A stretch of 64,000 nucleotides of DNA from Syngnathus acus (taxonomy: Eukaryota; Chordata; Actinopteri; Syngnathiformes; Syngnathidae), in contig NC_051105.1 in assembly GCF_901709675.1 (NCBI RefSeq), positions 1,426,001 to 1,490,000 of the forward strand, read 5' to 3'. The notes beneath the pieces were generated by a model. That model saw only the letters and a program-made list of their open reading frames with translations, made no database searches and was not told the DNA's origin. The position numbers were made by a program, and so were the translations under genes. This document shows, piece by piece, positions 11,101 through 24,900 of the stretch; position 1 is the stretch's first letter; every line of letters starts with the position of its first letter.

Positions 11101-14100
11101 GGAAATGGTGATTGGTGTTTTCACAGAGCACTGCCATCGTCTTGAGGTCTAATCAGGCCTGGCAACGGCACGCGGGGAAGTTAGCGTTGCGCAAATCTAC
11201 CGGCTAAACGCCGCGGTGTTCGTATAGTCTGATGGGAGGCCAGGTTAGGAAGTACACACGACACATGACATCATTCAACTAAATTCACTTCAATGATGCC
11301 TCAGTCTATGGCGTTTAGCGTTGTTCGCTAGCATGAAGCTATCTAAAGCCACATAGCATTAGCCTAGCAAGTCAAAGCAAAAGATCGTATAACTAGTAAG
11401 GCAGGTCATTCATATTTCGAAGCACTGCTAAACAGAAGCCATCTTTTATTTTCCCAGCATGGTGTTTTAAGGTGCAGACATCAAAGCGCACTTGAAAAGG
11501 TAGCGCTTTAGCTACTACTCATCCAGAATGGTGCAATGTGGTTCATATTATTTGATAAGCATCCCGTCTTGGCCAAAGTATTTTAATGACCGCGGCGTTC
11601 AGGCTTCTCCTCGGCGACGACGCCCTACCGTCTCGACTTTATCACACAATAACACGGCACGCGACGGCTAGGCCGGGCTTTCCTTTGGCTCACGACACTG
11701 GAATTCGTCTTCTTTCCCCCTCCTTCTTTCCGTTTATTTTTCACTGTCTGGAGATGTCAGCGCAAGCATGCGTTGTTGCCGTGCCGCGACTGGACCGGCG
11801 TGTACGGACGGCCGTGGAGAGCGACCGATTGTGTATTTTTGTAGGCCGCCTTGCATGCCAGCTGCCACGGATGACCTTAAGCGAAGTTTTCCTAAGGCCT
11901 CCGTGTTTCTCACTTGCTGGAAGTGCAGTCTGTGAGGTCCGCAGTGGCCTTCAAACAATCGGCCGATAAGTTCAGACGCAAAAAATAAAAGCCGTGCAGA
12001 GCCGTGGTGGGGTTGTCAAATGGCCGCCTCGGCCACCCAGGATCTGCTGCCAGAAGGTGGTAGACCGACCACGAGTTCAAATGTGGAAAGAAAACAATTG
12101 ACGATGGATGATCGCTTTTGCCCACATAGGGAATTGTCCCTTCGGAATTCAAATTATACTTCAATGACAACAGCAGGTTGATGGAATCCTCCGAGTTCAA
12201 AAAAGGCGATGCAACCTAAAAATGGGCTAACGCTAACTGCACTAAATGTACGTCGGCATTTCGACGGAAAAGCTTAATTTATTTATTTTTTTCCCCAAAA
12301 GCCATTATTTTAGACAACTTTTATGTGCGGTACATTTCAATTGAGATCATTTTTGAAGATGTGTGGGGTCTCTGATCAGCTAATGTGATTTTAAAGCAGC
12401 AGTAAATTATTCCTACTAAACAGCGGCTTATCTTTGTCATTTTTTTTTTGCTATGGATCATTGGCATGTTTTAAGGCGCTGGTGAAATGTTTCATGCTTT
12501 GTTTGCCTTCCTAAAGCTCAACCACAAAAGCTAAGTGTCACCCTTGGGGCTTTGGGTTTTGCTGCTTGGCATTTATTTACAGACATGGGAGTTTGTTTTT
12601 GTGGATGACTTATGGACTTACTCAGCTGCTCTCTTCTTTTGTGGTTATCTGAAAGGCCCCACAGTCTGACTACATGCATGCAGAGGGCGACTTCCTCTAA
12701 AGTGTCACACAGCAACTTCTTTGTTTCACGCATTGGCGCAGTAAACGCACGCATCGCTTTCCTCAACTTGCACCCAAAGTTACAATCGGAGACCTCGTGG
12801 CACTTTGGGCCAGCGCTAAAAGCTCCAAAGCCAAACATCGGATTACAAAAGGTCCGAAGAAGAATTATTACTTTTGAGGGACCGAAATTGCAACATTTCT
12901 AAACCATTACCCGATTTTTGAGACGATTAATTGGATAATGTATTTGTTGTTGATCCATTTTGTGCAGGACACAAAGGGAAACGCAGGGCAAGCTAAGGTC
13001 GGCCATCTGACATGAAGCGTTGCGCTAAATTAGAACACAAAGTGCACTCTTGACAGGAGAATGATGGCGCCCACGCAGCTGCGTTGTGCGATCTCAACTT
13101 GCGGGAAGGAAGCAGGTGGAGGTGAACTACTTTTGGAAGCAGAGTGTAAATCAAGCGGCTCGTGCTGCAGAGTTCAGGACTTTCTTCTTCTATCCAGTCT
13201 GTCTTGACTTTGGACTGCCTTTGTTTGATGCCGGAGCCGCCGCCGCTACGTCCAGAAGGAATAGATTTGCTCCCCTTCTTTGATCCTCCTGTTCTGATTC
13301 TTTTATTTTCTGCAGTCACATCCGACGCTCATCCCCACAAGATGCTTTGAATTAGCCAATGACACGAAAAGAGGCCAGACTCGTCCGCTCGCCAACAGCG
13401 TGACCGAGGTGACGTGCAGGTGTGAAAAACGTCTTCACGCCAATTGATTTTCACGCAGGCGGCACGGCGAAGTCTGCCTGGCGGTTCCGTGGATCTGAGA
13501 TTGGGCCTTCTGTGCTCACTTTGCTTGCGTGGGTGGGTTGGTTTCAGACATTCCAGAAAATGTCTTGCGTGGATCTTCCGACGTGTGTTCAAAGTTTCGC
13601 CATTCAACAACAATAACTAGATTAAAAACAGCCGCTAACTGTTTTCAAGGCTTTAAATCAAAGACGTGATAACACATTTAAGGATGTCTCGCAGTACGAA
13701 ATCTCACTTAGGGACTAAGGACGTGTCCTAAAGTGACTGTTGACATGCGTGTTGATCGTAAATGGCGACTTGTTTGTGGCAGTAAATTGAAAAGAAGAAA
13801 CCGCAGCTGGATGAGGGCTTTTTCGGAGCTATGAGGATACGCGATGATGAATTTGCCCTTCGGTGCGGTTGCGCAGCTCTGACGTGTCATCCTGTCACTG
13901 GTGCTACACGCAGAAAAATACACGTTTGTTTGTCGAGCTATTGGAATGTGTTTTCGCCTCTTCTTTTTCTTTATAGTGTGCATGCTTCACGGCAGTGACG
14001 TGCGGTAAGGTTCATGACTGGGGAGGCACTGACGTCAACCCCCGCCCCCCCCTGGTAAAAATTTGTCCGACACCTAACCGTGTCACAAAAGAGGTTGGGG

Positions 14101-17100
14101 AACGCTGCTCTAGAGTGGCTTATTCATGATTTAATTTGAACTATTTTAATTAAATTCTCATATCAGCAGTCTTCACACATAAAAACACTCAATTAAGCAC
14201 ATGGAATCAAAAACTTGTTTTCGATCGTACGTACCACTCCGTTCCGAAGTCACGTGTGTCAAACCTTTTAACTCCGGAGTTGCGCTTCCTTCACTGATGA
14301 CCTCCTGCTTCGACCGAAAATCCATAGTTGAAAATCGTTTGGATATGTAATCCTGAAATGTAAAAACGAAAAAGAAATCGCGAATGTAAAACGAAATAAA
14401 TGGACGACTGCTCCTCAGCTGTTCACTGTAAATTTGAACTGGAGATCACTTATTCTACAGGTGGGCGCATGAAGCATCCGGGATCACTAGCGCCCCCTGC
14501 CATAAGGCTAGAGAACTGTTTCTTCGTTGCTTCCGTTGGGTCTCTTTTCAAAGCTGTTTTGTTCATCTAAAGAAACACGACGTTACAGACAGATGACAAA
14601 AAACACTAGATTTTATATACATCAGCTTAACTACGGAAATTAGTTAATAAAGTCACAGTGTTTGAACACTTAAACAGCGACATAGACAGACAGCAGTTCA
14701 GTCGAACTGCATAGCATGTCAGCGTAGGCAGCCGTGTGATTACGCAATCCATATAGATAGTCCCAATCTATATTATTAATAATAATAATAATCATCACAA
14801 TTTTACTCACCCAGCAAAACTGTCGATAAAGAAAAAAAAAAAACCCCAACTTCATTCGTGTATGCACAAAAACCCACACGCACACAATACATCCAGTCAC
14901 ACGTGTGTGCATTCATCCCAAAAATGTGTTGTCCATTAGCACACGTCAAGTGGATGTGATAAATAAAACAGTATCAAGATCTGACATGTTTACGCGTTGC
15001 AGGCAAATAAACAACAGGCCCATTTCCCGTGCGGGTCTTCCACACTCCAAAAGAAATACACGAAAGCAGTCAGCAGCAATCCGAAGCGTGACGGCTCATT
15101 CTCGTCGTGGTGGTGCACACAAATATGCTCTCGAAAAGCTCACCCCAAATCGTTTACTACGTGTCTGTGGCGAACCACACAATTGACGAGTTCAAAGCCT
15201 CATTTTTTTTAGTCATTGATCATTTTATTGTATTCAGATTAAATATGCATACGTATGAACTATTTCTGTTGTGAATTTTGAATCAGCACAATTCAAGGCC
15301 ACTTGCACTGGGGCGATAGAAAAGCAAATATAAGCTGAACTATGAAGTCGTGGAAATGTAAAGCAAGTCGCTCGCGTGCTCCGCTGACTTTGAGAAGCGT
15401 GCGGAGGGGGGGGGGCTTTATTGAGGCGTGTTTAATACGATTGACAGCCAAAGTGGCATGTTTTGTCATTTTTTGCTGTGTGACTCATCACGATCCATCT
15501 GCTCAATATCATGCACAAATAAACAGCCTTGTTAAAAAGCTTGCCTCTTTGTTTGGGTCAGATTTTCTGGTGCGCAGTAAGCCACAAATTCCCTTTCATC
15601 TTCTCATATTTGAATGATTAGTTACGCCCCCGATGTTTCCCAGGAAACGTTGACGAAGTTGCTAATCCAAAGCATATTTCTCGGGAAAAGTTGTCTGTGA
15701 ATTTCTTGTTCCGCGTTATGCAAAGGAAAAAAAAATCGCTTTTTAAATCTCTGGGAAGGTTCAATGAAATAAGCATGAACGAGTTCATTTAAGTTGTGCA
15801 AATGCTTTTGAGATACCTGATGATTTCAAACAATGAAATCGTCCACCACCTGTCCGTCCACCTGCTGCAGTTTGCAAAACTGCTCCCCTCCCGTCCCCTC
15901 ACTCGTTTGGGAGTGGCAGCAGCGGTGGGTGAGAAAATAAGAGAGAAGCGGCATCCCTTCCAGGCGGCCGATTAAAGACACGAGCTAAGCTAATTGCTAC
16001 CTGGCAGCAAGAGCGCACAGCGGCGGATGATCGTCAACACTGATTTATACATGCTGCTGGGTCCACTAAATGCATCTTCCTGGTCGCGGTCGACTGCAGA
16101 TAGCGTCCTCTTTCATTTCCTGCACGGGCTGCGCATGAGGTGGGCGAGATCCTGGTTCCTGAGTGGGCGTCGTTTGCGCACATGCACGAAACAGAAGTGC
16201 CGAGGCATAAATTGAATGCATGAGACGCTCTCGTCAACCTCATCGCGCACACGCACTCCAAGTCAACGCAACCACAAACCTCCTCTGTGGAATTAAACAA
16301 CAGGAAGTTGACTTCGTCCAACTTTGACACGCTCCATGCTATGACGCAATGGAGCCTACGTTAGCTTGTCTGAGATGGAACTTGATATTTTTGAAAAGCA
16401 AAAATTGGACAGGAAATCGACCCAATGGGTTGCTTGGATACAAATACAGTGGTGCCTTGAGATTCCAGTTTCATCCCACATTCAAAATACTCAACTCATC
16501 TTTTCGATCAGGCCGATACTGGTCTTTTTTTTCGAGCTATTGGGTACTCATGGGGGCCTCCGATACCAGCAATCGATACTTAAGGCAAAGGAAATTTGAT
16601 ATTGAATAGCTGGCGCAAAATGAAATTGTATCCATCCAAAGTACTGTACTGTACTTACAAAAACAAACATTTAAAGAACATCCAGTTCTTTGTTGGCAGC
16701 AACTCTTGGGTGGCGAGTCTAGGGATTAGCTAATCATCATGACAACGTCGTTACAGTAAACTGCCCATGTTTAATTCCTTCCGTAGAGCAGCAGGCTTCC
16801 TCATGGGGAGGATTTTCCACCACCAAGAAGATCCCGCGGTCAGAGAATGGGCTGCCGAGGGCTAACTCGAACAAGGAGGAAGAAATCTTTGGAGTGAGCG
16901 GATCTCAGGGTGGGATTGAGCGGTGGACGGAAAAAAAAAAAAAAAAAGAGAATCAGGAAGAAATGGGCAGCTTCCCAAACCGCTAGTAACATCACGGCCA
17001 AAATCTCAGTCGCGAGAAGACGAGGAAGAAAGTCATCCAGTGGTCGCCACTGTGGGAATTTGGTACACTGGCCTTTGCTGAGGGCTTGGGAATCCCACAG

Positions 17101-18835
17101 TAGAGAGCCAACCTGCGGGCATGGGAAAAACGGGGGCCGGTCACTCACCCCCTCCCACCCACCCACCCACCAGAGCAAACGTTTGAAAAATAACATTGGG
17201 CAGGAGCTGCATGGTGCAAACAGGATGCAATTTAGCCGCGTTGCGCCTTTTCACGAAAAGCCCACGAGCGTGACGTCACTTTGCGCTGAGTCCTGCAAAC
17301 ATTGAGTGACCGCTGACGGGCCGAGGAGAAAACTAAAGGCAAGAGAGGCAGCATGCCAAGTGATCTGGCGCACTTGAAAGGAGGACAGTGCCATCTAGAG
17401 ACTTCGGAAGAGCCGACCGGCGGCAAAGCGCACCGGCTTGGCACAGCGACTCAATCACAAATGGACATTTTGGTGACATTTCCACAAGCGTTTGGAGAAA
17501 GTGGAAAAGCAGCCGGGGTCAAGTTGACTGTCTCAACGGCAGCAGTTGTTCATTCCGCAGCTAATCACACCCACAAAAGGCACGCACGCTAAAGGGGCTC
17601 CAGGGTCAGTCGGAGATCCGAGCCGAGGTCAAGATAAGCGCTTGCGGGGATTAGCTGGGCCTGCTTTACTGCAGAGCGCACGCGTTCAAAGGTGTAGTCG
17701 CTCATTAGCAAGCCACGTCAGCTTTTTTTTTTTTTTTTTGCTCTCAGGCTTCCTTCCACTGAGAGCGGCTCAGCTTTTTTTCTACCAACTTGCAATCCAG
17801 CAGGTTGCGAGCAGGTTGCGAGCAGGTGGCCTTTCATTCACTTGAGTCTTTGCAGCTCAGAATCTGCTTGAAAAAAAAAAAAAAAAAAAACGTTTCACGA
17901 GGTTTGGTGGCTGACAGCAGCTCTTTCATTTCTTGCTCGGATCAAAGTCGAGAGAAAGCGTGTTTTGAAAAGGAGTCTGTGATATTTATTGGAGCCATTT
18001 ATTATTGTACTTCACTACAAAAAACATCAAATGATGTGCTCTATAATAATGTGCAGTGTACTAGTAAGTTCCTTGACAATGGACTTTCTACAATCTCATG
18101 ACTCAGATCTGGTCACATTTTCACTCTAGTGTTAATGGACTCCAACATGGCGTTATGTCAAAAATAAAAATGTATTCTACTTTCAAATCTATATCCAACG
18201 CGTCAAAAGTGCAGCTGTGCCTGAAATGTAGACTTGACTGGCAAAAAACACGATGTGAACACGATTGCTGAGGAGAATGTTTGGAAGATGGATCCATTTG
18301 ATTGCGTGTGACATCGGAAGGCCATTTCGTATCACATCCCCGACTGCTGAGCTACAATTTCTGCGCAACATTGAAGTGAGCGAGTCAGACCAAAATCCAA
18401 GCGTGCAGCACATTCAGAAAGAACTCCAATGTCAAAACTAATCTCAGAAACGGAAGAAAATAATCATGACTGCTTCTTTTGGCGTGTGCTTGACTTCGGA
18501 ATAGGGCACGCAATCAAGCCAGCGGCTTTTGTTTAGTTTTTGGAGATTTCACATTCAAAGGCCCCATAATAGGAGTGAAATGGGGACTACATATGACAAT
18601 ATTTGTCTGCAGTCAATCAGTTTTAGTAAAGTGCGTTCAACTGTAAGGCGAGCCTCTTCTCGTATTTTTGAGACGACAATGTGTTTTCTTCTAAAGTGTT
18701 TTCAGGCAGCGTGCACGCTGAATAGCACCACACTGCCCCTCACAGGTCAGCTGCAGGACTACGACAAATGTTGACTGCATCTGCACAGCTTAAGGGATGG
18801 TCCAGTGTGGAAAGACTTTTTTTTTCCTCCCCCAA
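5184..18835. other. Gene-free region between the bHLH gene and traf3ip1
   Basis: No coding exon with splice-site support was found. The AT-rich part at about 5820-6420 is the closest candidate for cis-regulation of the bHLH gene: it has several TAAT cores and a CAGGTG E-box near 6015, but conservation cannot be judged here. Other contents are a poly-T run at 5796-5813, a GT/G run near 6437-6461, GCTAGCTAG at 10651-10660, a transposon-like block near 13988-14520, an AAT run near 14772-14793, and direct repeats of GGTTGCGAGCA near 17803-17824. Open frames such as 8522-8926 have no recognisable product. Confidence 0.6.
13988..14520. mobile_element. Possible degenerate transposon remnant
   Basis: The block opens with a GTGACGTGCGG...GGGGAGGCACTGA motif that I recall as common in fish interspersed repeats. 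It ends near AGCGCCCCCTGCC, another phrase often found at repeat ends. No terminal inverted repeat, target duplication or coding potential was seen. Family and boundaries are uncertain. Confidence 0.25.
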
Positions 18836-18859
18836 CTTGGAGCAAAATATTGCTCCAAG
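18836..18859 (-). repeat. Perfect 10-bp stem hairpin in the traf3ip1 3' flank
   Basis: CTTGGAGCAA and TTGCTCCAAG flank a 4-nt AATA loop. The hairpin begins about 70 nt past the stop codon of the minus-strand traf3ip1 copy, so it is probably transcribed in its 3' UTR. Role unknown. Confidence 0.45.
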
Positions 18860-18928
18860 GCATAAGGGGAGGTTGTGTCTTCCGTCACGCTGATGTCAGC
18901 ATTTTCTTTCTGGGAAGATGATCTCACT

Positions 18929-21900
18929 TCAAGTGGAAGAGGAGATGATTCCAGTTAATTTCTTCTGAATCTTCTCTTCATTTCTCAGAATGTTGGACCT
19001 CGCCGCAGAAATTTTGTCCTGGTAATCCTTGATCATTTGGTCCAGCTCATAAAGTTCCGCCTTGAGAGGTTCTAACGCCCACTCTGTGGCTCTGCACACA
19101 CGGATGGGCGACGGTCAATGACGACAACGGCGGAAGATGTTTACCACGTGCACTCACTTCTGTTCCTGCAGCAGAGCCTGCGCGTGCTCCTTGTTCTCCT
19201 TGCGCCAGCTTTGCAGCTCGGCTTGCATGGCGTCGATGTCCTCCTGCACGTAGTCCATGATCTTGCCCAGCGGCAACGCGCTCTGACACACCGACTGGAT
19301 GGAGGCGCGTAGACGCTCCACCTCCCGCGTCACCAGGTCCTGCTCCTTCTTCGTGGCTTGGCCCGACGCCGGCTTTTGAAAATAAAACAACAGGCAAGAG
19401 ATTGAAAGCAGACATTGGTTGAAAGCAGCTGAATTGAAAGACGTGAATTTAAAATGCGTCTTCGCAAGCAGGAAGCGGGGCGAGCGGGGCGGTATGCCGA
19501 CTGGCAGACGGGATCAAAAAAGTCGGGTTGCCTCCCTTAACACGCGGCAAACCGGAGGATGTTTGCTCAGCTGGGCTCGGCCAAAAAGCGGTCCAAGTGT
19601 GCCCGAGAAGCCAGACACACACACACACGTCCGTGCAGACATAAACACTCGTTTGCGCGGGGACACACACATGCCCCACCTGCGCTGGTTTTGTTTAGTT
19701 TGCTAACAAGCTGTGGCGGCGGGCTGATTTTTTTACTGCCGTATTGAGTAACAAACGCCACACTCGGACCTTCTTTCTTTCAAGTCCGACTTGAGGGCTC
19801 GCCATGACAAAGACATTGGGCACGAAATGGAGGCAAAAGACAAATCGGACTTTTTTTTTTTGGAGGTCTGTCTCGGTGGGTGGCTTTGCGCCGGGTGATG
19901 AGAAGCCTGCAGCTACACAAACACTGCGGTCTCTCTCTCTCTCTCCCACCAGCCTTGTGCAGACGATGGCCAGGTCCTCCTTTCTTTATTTGCTAGCGCA
20001 CGCTGACCTCTTTTGCTAACAGAGTGTGAAAGCGGCAGCTTGACTTTAAAGGTCACGCCGGGTCGACGTCGGGCTGTCGTACAGAAGTACTTTCTTCACA
20101 GTGAAAGAACTGAAAGAGAAGTGGCAAGGAGCATGTGACCAAATCACATCTCGAAGAATGATTCAAGTTCATTTCCTTGGGCGCTCCCCAAATTCAGAAA
20201 AGTGTTTATGAAGTATTGCAGAGGGGAATATTTATTTTCTCGGCGTTCACTCGACAGCCTTCCATTTGGGTGCCGCGTTGACGGTTTATTTATCTAGAAC
20301 AAAACCTTCATCAAGGCAAATTTCAAAGTACACAACATTCTTGCTGCTGCGAGGGCCATATTGTGTGTAAATGCAAGGAGAAGTATCTTGAATAAATACG
20401 CCACGGCGCCACCGGGGTCAAGGCCAGGCCAAGCTTTCAATATGCATCAAATGTCCGACTCGCGCTCACGTAATTGAATTAGCGAGGAGAGTACAGTCCG
20501 CCTCTAACGTCAGCGTTTGCGGTCCGAAGCGGCCGCTCGCTCGCTTTCATGAATTGCGCCAGCTGAAATTTCAAAGCTCAACCAGCAAGTTGAATGTTGA
20601 CATTGTTCAGCCCGGCACGCTCCGCCGTGATTACGCGGGGAAAATGACTCCATTAAAGTGACCTGGCTTCATGCACTTCCATGTCAGGAAGGAAGGAAGT
20701 CATCCCACTTATTTGGGCGGCCTCATACCTGCTCTGCTCTCGCACAGGAGAGTCGCAGGTGAGTGAAAATGGAGAAACTTGAATCAGGACAATTTGTAGA
20801 AAGTCACTTCTCACTTGACGAGGGCCTTTTCTATTTGGGAGATGAAAAAAAAAAAAAGCTTTGCTTTGCTCGGAAGGTTATTCCATGAAAGAAAAAAAAA
20901 AGGACTTGACAGACTTGATGTTCCTCAGTGGCGAACATCAAACCTGCCGTGCGTTTTATGACGGATGATGTCGTCTCGCTCCGACAGCCGACGGGAGGGC
21001 TCGAGCGGGACGCGCGCTTCATTGGAGAGGACCACCCAAAGAACGAGGCCTCCCGCAGCCACAAGGGAGACAAAAGTCTCACGTGAAATCATGCTGACGG
21101 AGGCGCGCGTACACGTGTCCAGACAATGAGGCGGAAATATACACAGTCGCACGGACAGACAAAATACAGCGAGACTAATACCGACAAAAGATGGCTTCGA
21201 CAAGTGACGTTGACTTTTCACGCCTGACGCGGTCCAACGTGTTTGATGAGCAGTTGTCTTTAGCCGGCGCTACATAAGTGGAGGGGAAACTCCAAGCCAA
21301 GCTAGCAGATATTTGCTCACTCGCAAAGCCGCCATGTTTTTTTATTTGGGCCTTTATGAAGCTATTGAGCGAGACCAGAGCTTGTTTTGCTCCATGTGTG
21401 CATCACTTGTGTGCGTGTGGTCTGCGCAAAGCCGCGCTCGCTCGTCAGGACGCGAGACCTTCGGCTCGGGCGGAGGGGAACATTTTTGTGGTTTGGAGGC
21501 AACATAATTGCACGGCTTTTGTTTACATCTGTCCCGTGATAATGAGCAGGGTCGCACGGCACATTTCAAAGCAATCACCATCCGGGGACATTTGCCAAAT
21601 GTCAGATTCGAGTCATTGACAGGCCCACGGCTGCCTGTGGCACACGTTTATGCGTTGAGGGCGCTCTCTAGTGGACAAGAAAGGAAAAGTCTGAACATGC
21701 TACCTCTTTCCGTGGAATGGAGGATGGTGATGCTTCATAGTCCTTTTTGGTCTCGAGGATCTTTTTCACAAGGCCACCTGCATTCACGGAAACATTCATT
21801 TACTCTTCGACACCGTTCACTTGCAACTTCAACATTTTTATTTTGGGTGGGGGGTGTAGCAACAAAAACATGCGTGTACCATGATTGTCATCGCCGATGA

Positions 21901-24900
21901 GGTCCTGTGCAGCATCCTGGAAGAGAAAAAGCAACGTTGCAGTAAGGTCCTTTTCCTCTGTTCTTTTCACCAACCTTGTCACGAGCTTCCGAAGGTTCAG
22001 GGGCCGCCTCCGCCACCAAAAACTGCTCGTCTTCCTCATCCTCGTCGTCGGACCGCTTCTTGCCCTCTCGGATGACTGACGGCTTGGCGCTGGAGAGCCC
22101 GCAAAGGAGACAACCACCGAAATTTCATACGTGACAATTCCGGATTAAACGATGCGACGAGATCACCTCTCAGCCGGGACGCCGTCATTGAAGCTCTCCT
22201 GTTTCTTGACTCGAGGAGGAGCCGGACGCGCACTGCTGGGCCGTGCCGCCGTTCGCTTGTTGCTGCACAATGGAAGGAGCTTAATACCATGCGTAAAAAA
22301 AAAAAAAGAACAATTAAAGTTGCTGCCGCTAACCTGGAGGTCATTTCAGATGGAATGGAGGAGCTCACGGCATCGCCACTTTCCTTGGCAGGATGGGCAT
22401 CTGCAAAAGTCCGGCGGCCACGTCGTCAATATTGGCTATTTAGCACATTCACTGAAAAGTTCCTCGGAGATTAAAGTATTGCAAATTTGGGGGAAGTGCT
22501 TATCCTGGTTCAATTTCGTGCAAGCCAAAGTGAAAGCTTTGGGAATATTTGGGTCATGTTGAATGAAGTGTTCTTCCAATAGAAGCACTTACCGCCCTCA
22601 CTGTCAGATTCATCTGCAGACAGAAAGCAAAGACATGAAAAAAAAAAAAAAAAGAACACAGGGTTTGTAAAGAACAAAGATAGCAAAAATGAAGCCTTAC
22701 CCTGACCCGCCGTTCTGGGCTTCCTCCTTTGCCCTTTGGCAGAAGACGGCCGAGGTATTCTTGCCGGACTGTCCGACTGTGAGGAGGTCGACAAAAGAAA
22801 GAGGAGAAGGGGAGCTGTATTAGCAAGAACAAATATTGTCTAGATATTATTTTAAAGTTGTGGGTCAAATTGACCTTGTTAAAAAAAAACAAGATGTGGA
22901 ATTCATCGATCATTTTGACCTCCTGCACATTTCCTTTTTGTTGCTCAAAATAGATTTTAGGATGGGTCAATTTGAGCCGCCTGACGAGAGCAGGAGCTCC
23001 TTCAAAACTCTTTACCTGGTTTTCAACGTTCTCCGCAGGCTGCACGTGCAAACAAGACAACGTTAAGACAAATTGTTTCGTGGCAATTCCGGACGGCACT
23101 ACAATTGCAATGATCACGCCACGTCGCCGGCCGACAGCCTAAGAAATCTCAAAAAACGACGCAACTACTCAGGCCTGATCGTTGGACAGGATGAAATACC
23201 TCATCGGATGGCTCCGCTTCCTTCCGACAATATGCGGAGGAGCAAAAGAAAAGAAAACAAATCTCACTGACAATATTGATGATGAAAAATAAATAAATAA
23301 TTTTGAGAGAACTTACAGCTGCCAGTGGCTTGGCTGATTTTCTGGGCTGGTCCTCGCTGGCTTTTTGTTGCACTTGTGCTATTCTCTCCTGGGTACAAAA
23401 AAGGTGTTTGATTTTCAAAATCATTCGTGGGGCAAAATAACGTTTTCCCGCTCACCTTGCTGTCACTCTCACGATTCGTGTTCTTGTCTTGGCGCCTTTC
23501 GGCTTCTTTGTCCACTTCTCGTGCTTTGTCCTTGCTCCTCTCCGGCTCCCTTTGAGAATCTCTTTGCCTGGTTCCGTCTCGGTCTCGACTCTTGTCGTGA
23601 TCTCTGCGGTGCTCTTTGACCTTCTCCTTGTCTCTGTCTTTTCCTCTGACTTTGTCCGGGTCTCGCACCCGTTCGCGACTCTTGTCTCCGTCGCGGCGGT
23701 GATTCTTGGCAGAACGCTCGGCGTCGTGGCGGCGCTCGCCATCTGGCCTCTGGCCTTCTTGCTCTCTGGGCTGCTGCGGCTCCTTGTCTTCTCTGCTCCC
23801 GCTGCGTCGGATCCTCTTCTTGACCCGAATGAGTCGGAAACAACTTTGACATGAATGGCGGAACGGCGAGGCCCGTGGAACGGAATTTACGAAACGTCTT
23901 ATTACCTCTCCTTCCGTCGGCTGTTGCTCAGGCCCTTCGCGGTTTTCTTTGTCTTGGGACTTGGATGTGGCCTTAGTTTTCAAGTCCGCCTTTTCACCGG
24001 ACAGCACTCGTTTCACCGCCTCCTCGCTGGACAGCTTTGGATGAAATATTCGTCATGAATTCAACACGAAGACAAAGAGTAACGTGAACTACAGGGACTC
24101 GGACAAGCAACCTTGTTGAGGCAGCACTGGGCAATGGCCTGCAGCAGCTCGTTGGTCTTCTCGGGCTCGTGGCCGGCCACGATACGCGCCGGCTTGGCCG
24201 CGAGGGGCTCCCCGCTGACCAGTATGACCACATCGATTGCTTTCTGAAGGAAGCCTATCTTACTTTCTTTGTCCTACAAGACATGACAACGAAAAAAAGA
24301 AAAATGCTGCTTGAATTTTGTTGTCGGCCGTAACATTAGTGGGCTCAGCCAACTGTGTCAGCAGCTAAACTCGACAGAGACACTATTTACATGTAACACG
24401 AGAACCGACCCCGCCTTTGTTTTGTTGATGCCTTTATGTGAGTGTCAAAATTGAGTGCAAAATGAAGTTTGGGCAGCAGGGAAGGCATCCTTACCTTTAC
24501 ATTATCCGACTTGAGTTCGCTGTCTTTGTAGAGGCCTTTCATGAACCCGGTGGTTCTGATGATCTGAAAGTGGGGAGGGAGAGCAGATGTCAATTTAAAT
24601 GGCTAATACGAGCTGTTGAATTTTTAAAAAATTGGACGATTTTTTTTGCCCTTTTTTTAATGACCTACAAATGCTGACACATTGTGCTTTATCAAATATA
24701 CATGCACACAAGGTGACGCCGTACAACAACACGAACGACCCGAAGAAGAGTGTTGATGTCTCATTTAGAAGTGGAAACTTAAATTACCGAGCCTGACACC
24801 GGTGTCACCTGCCGTTAAATCGTGAGAAGGTCATTGTACAAAATGTTTCATAGATAGATAGATAGATAGATAAAGACAGACAGACAGACAGGTACTTATT

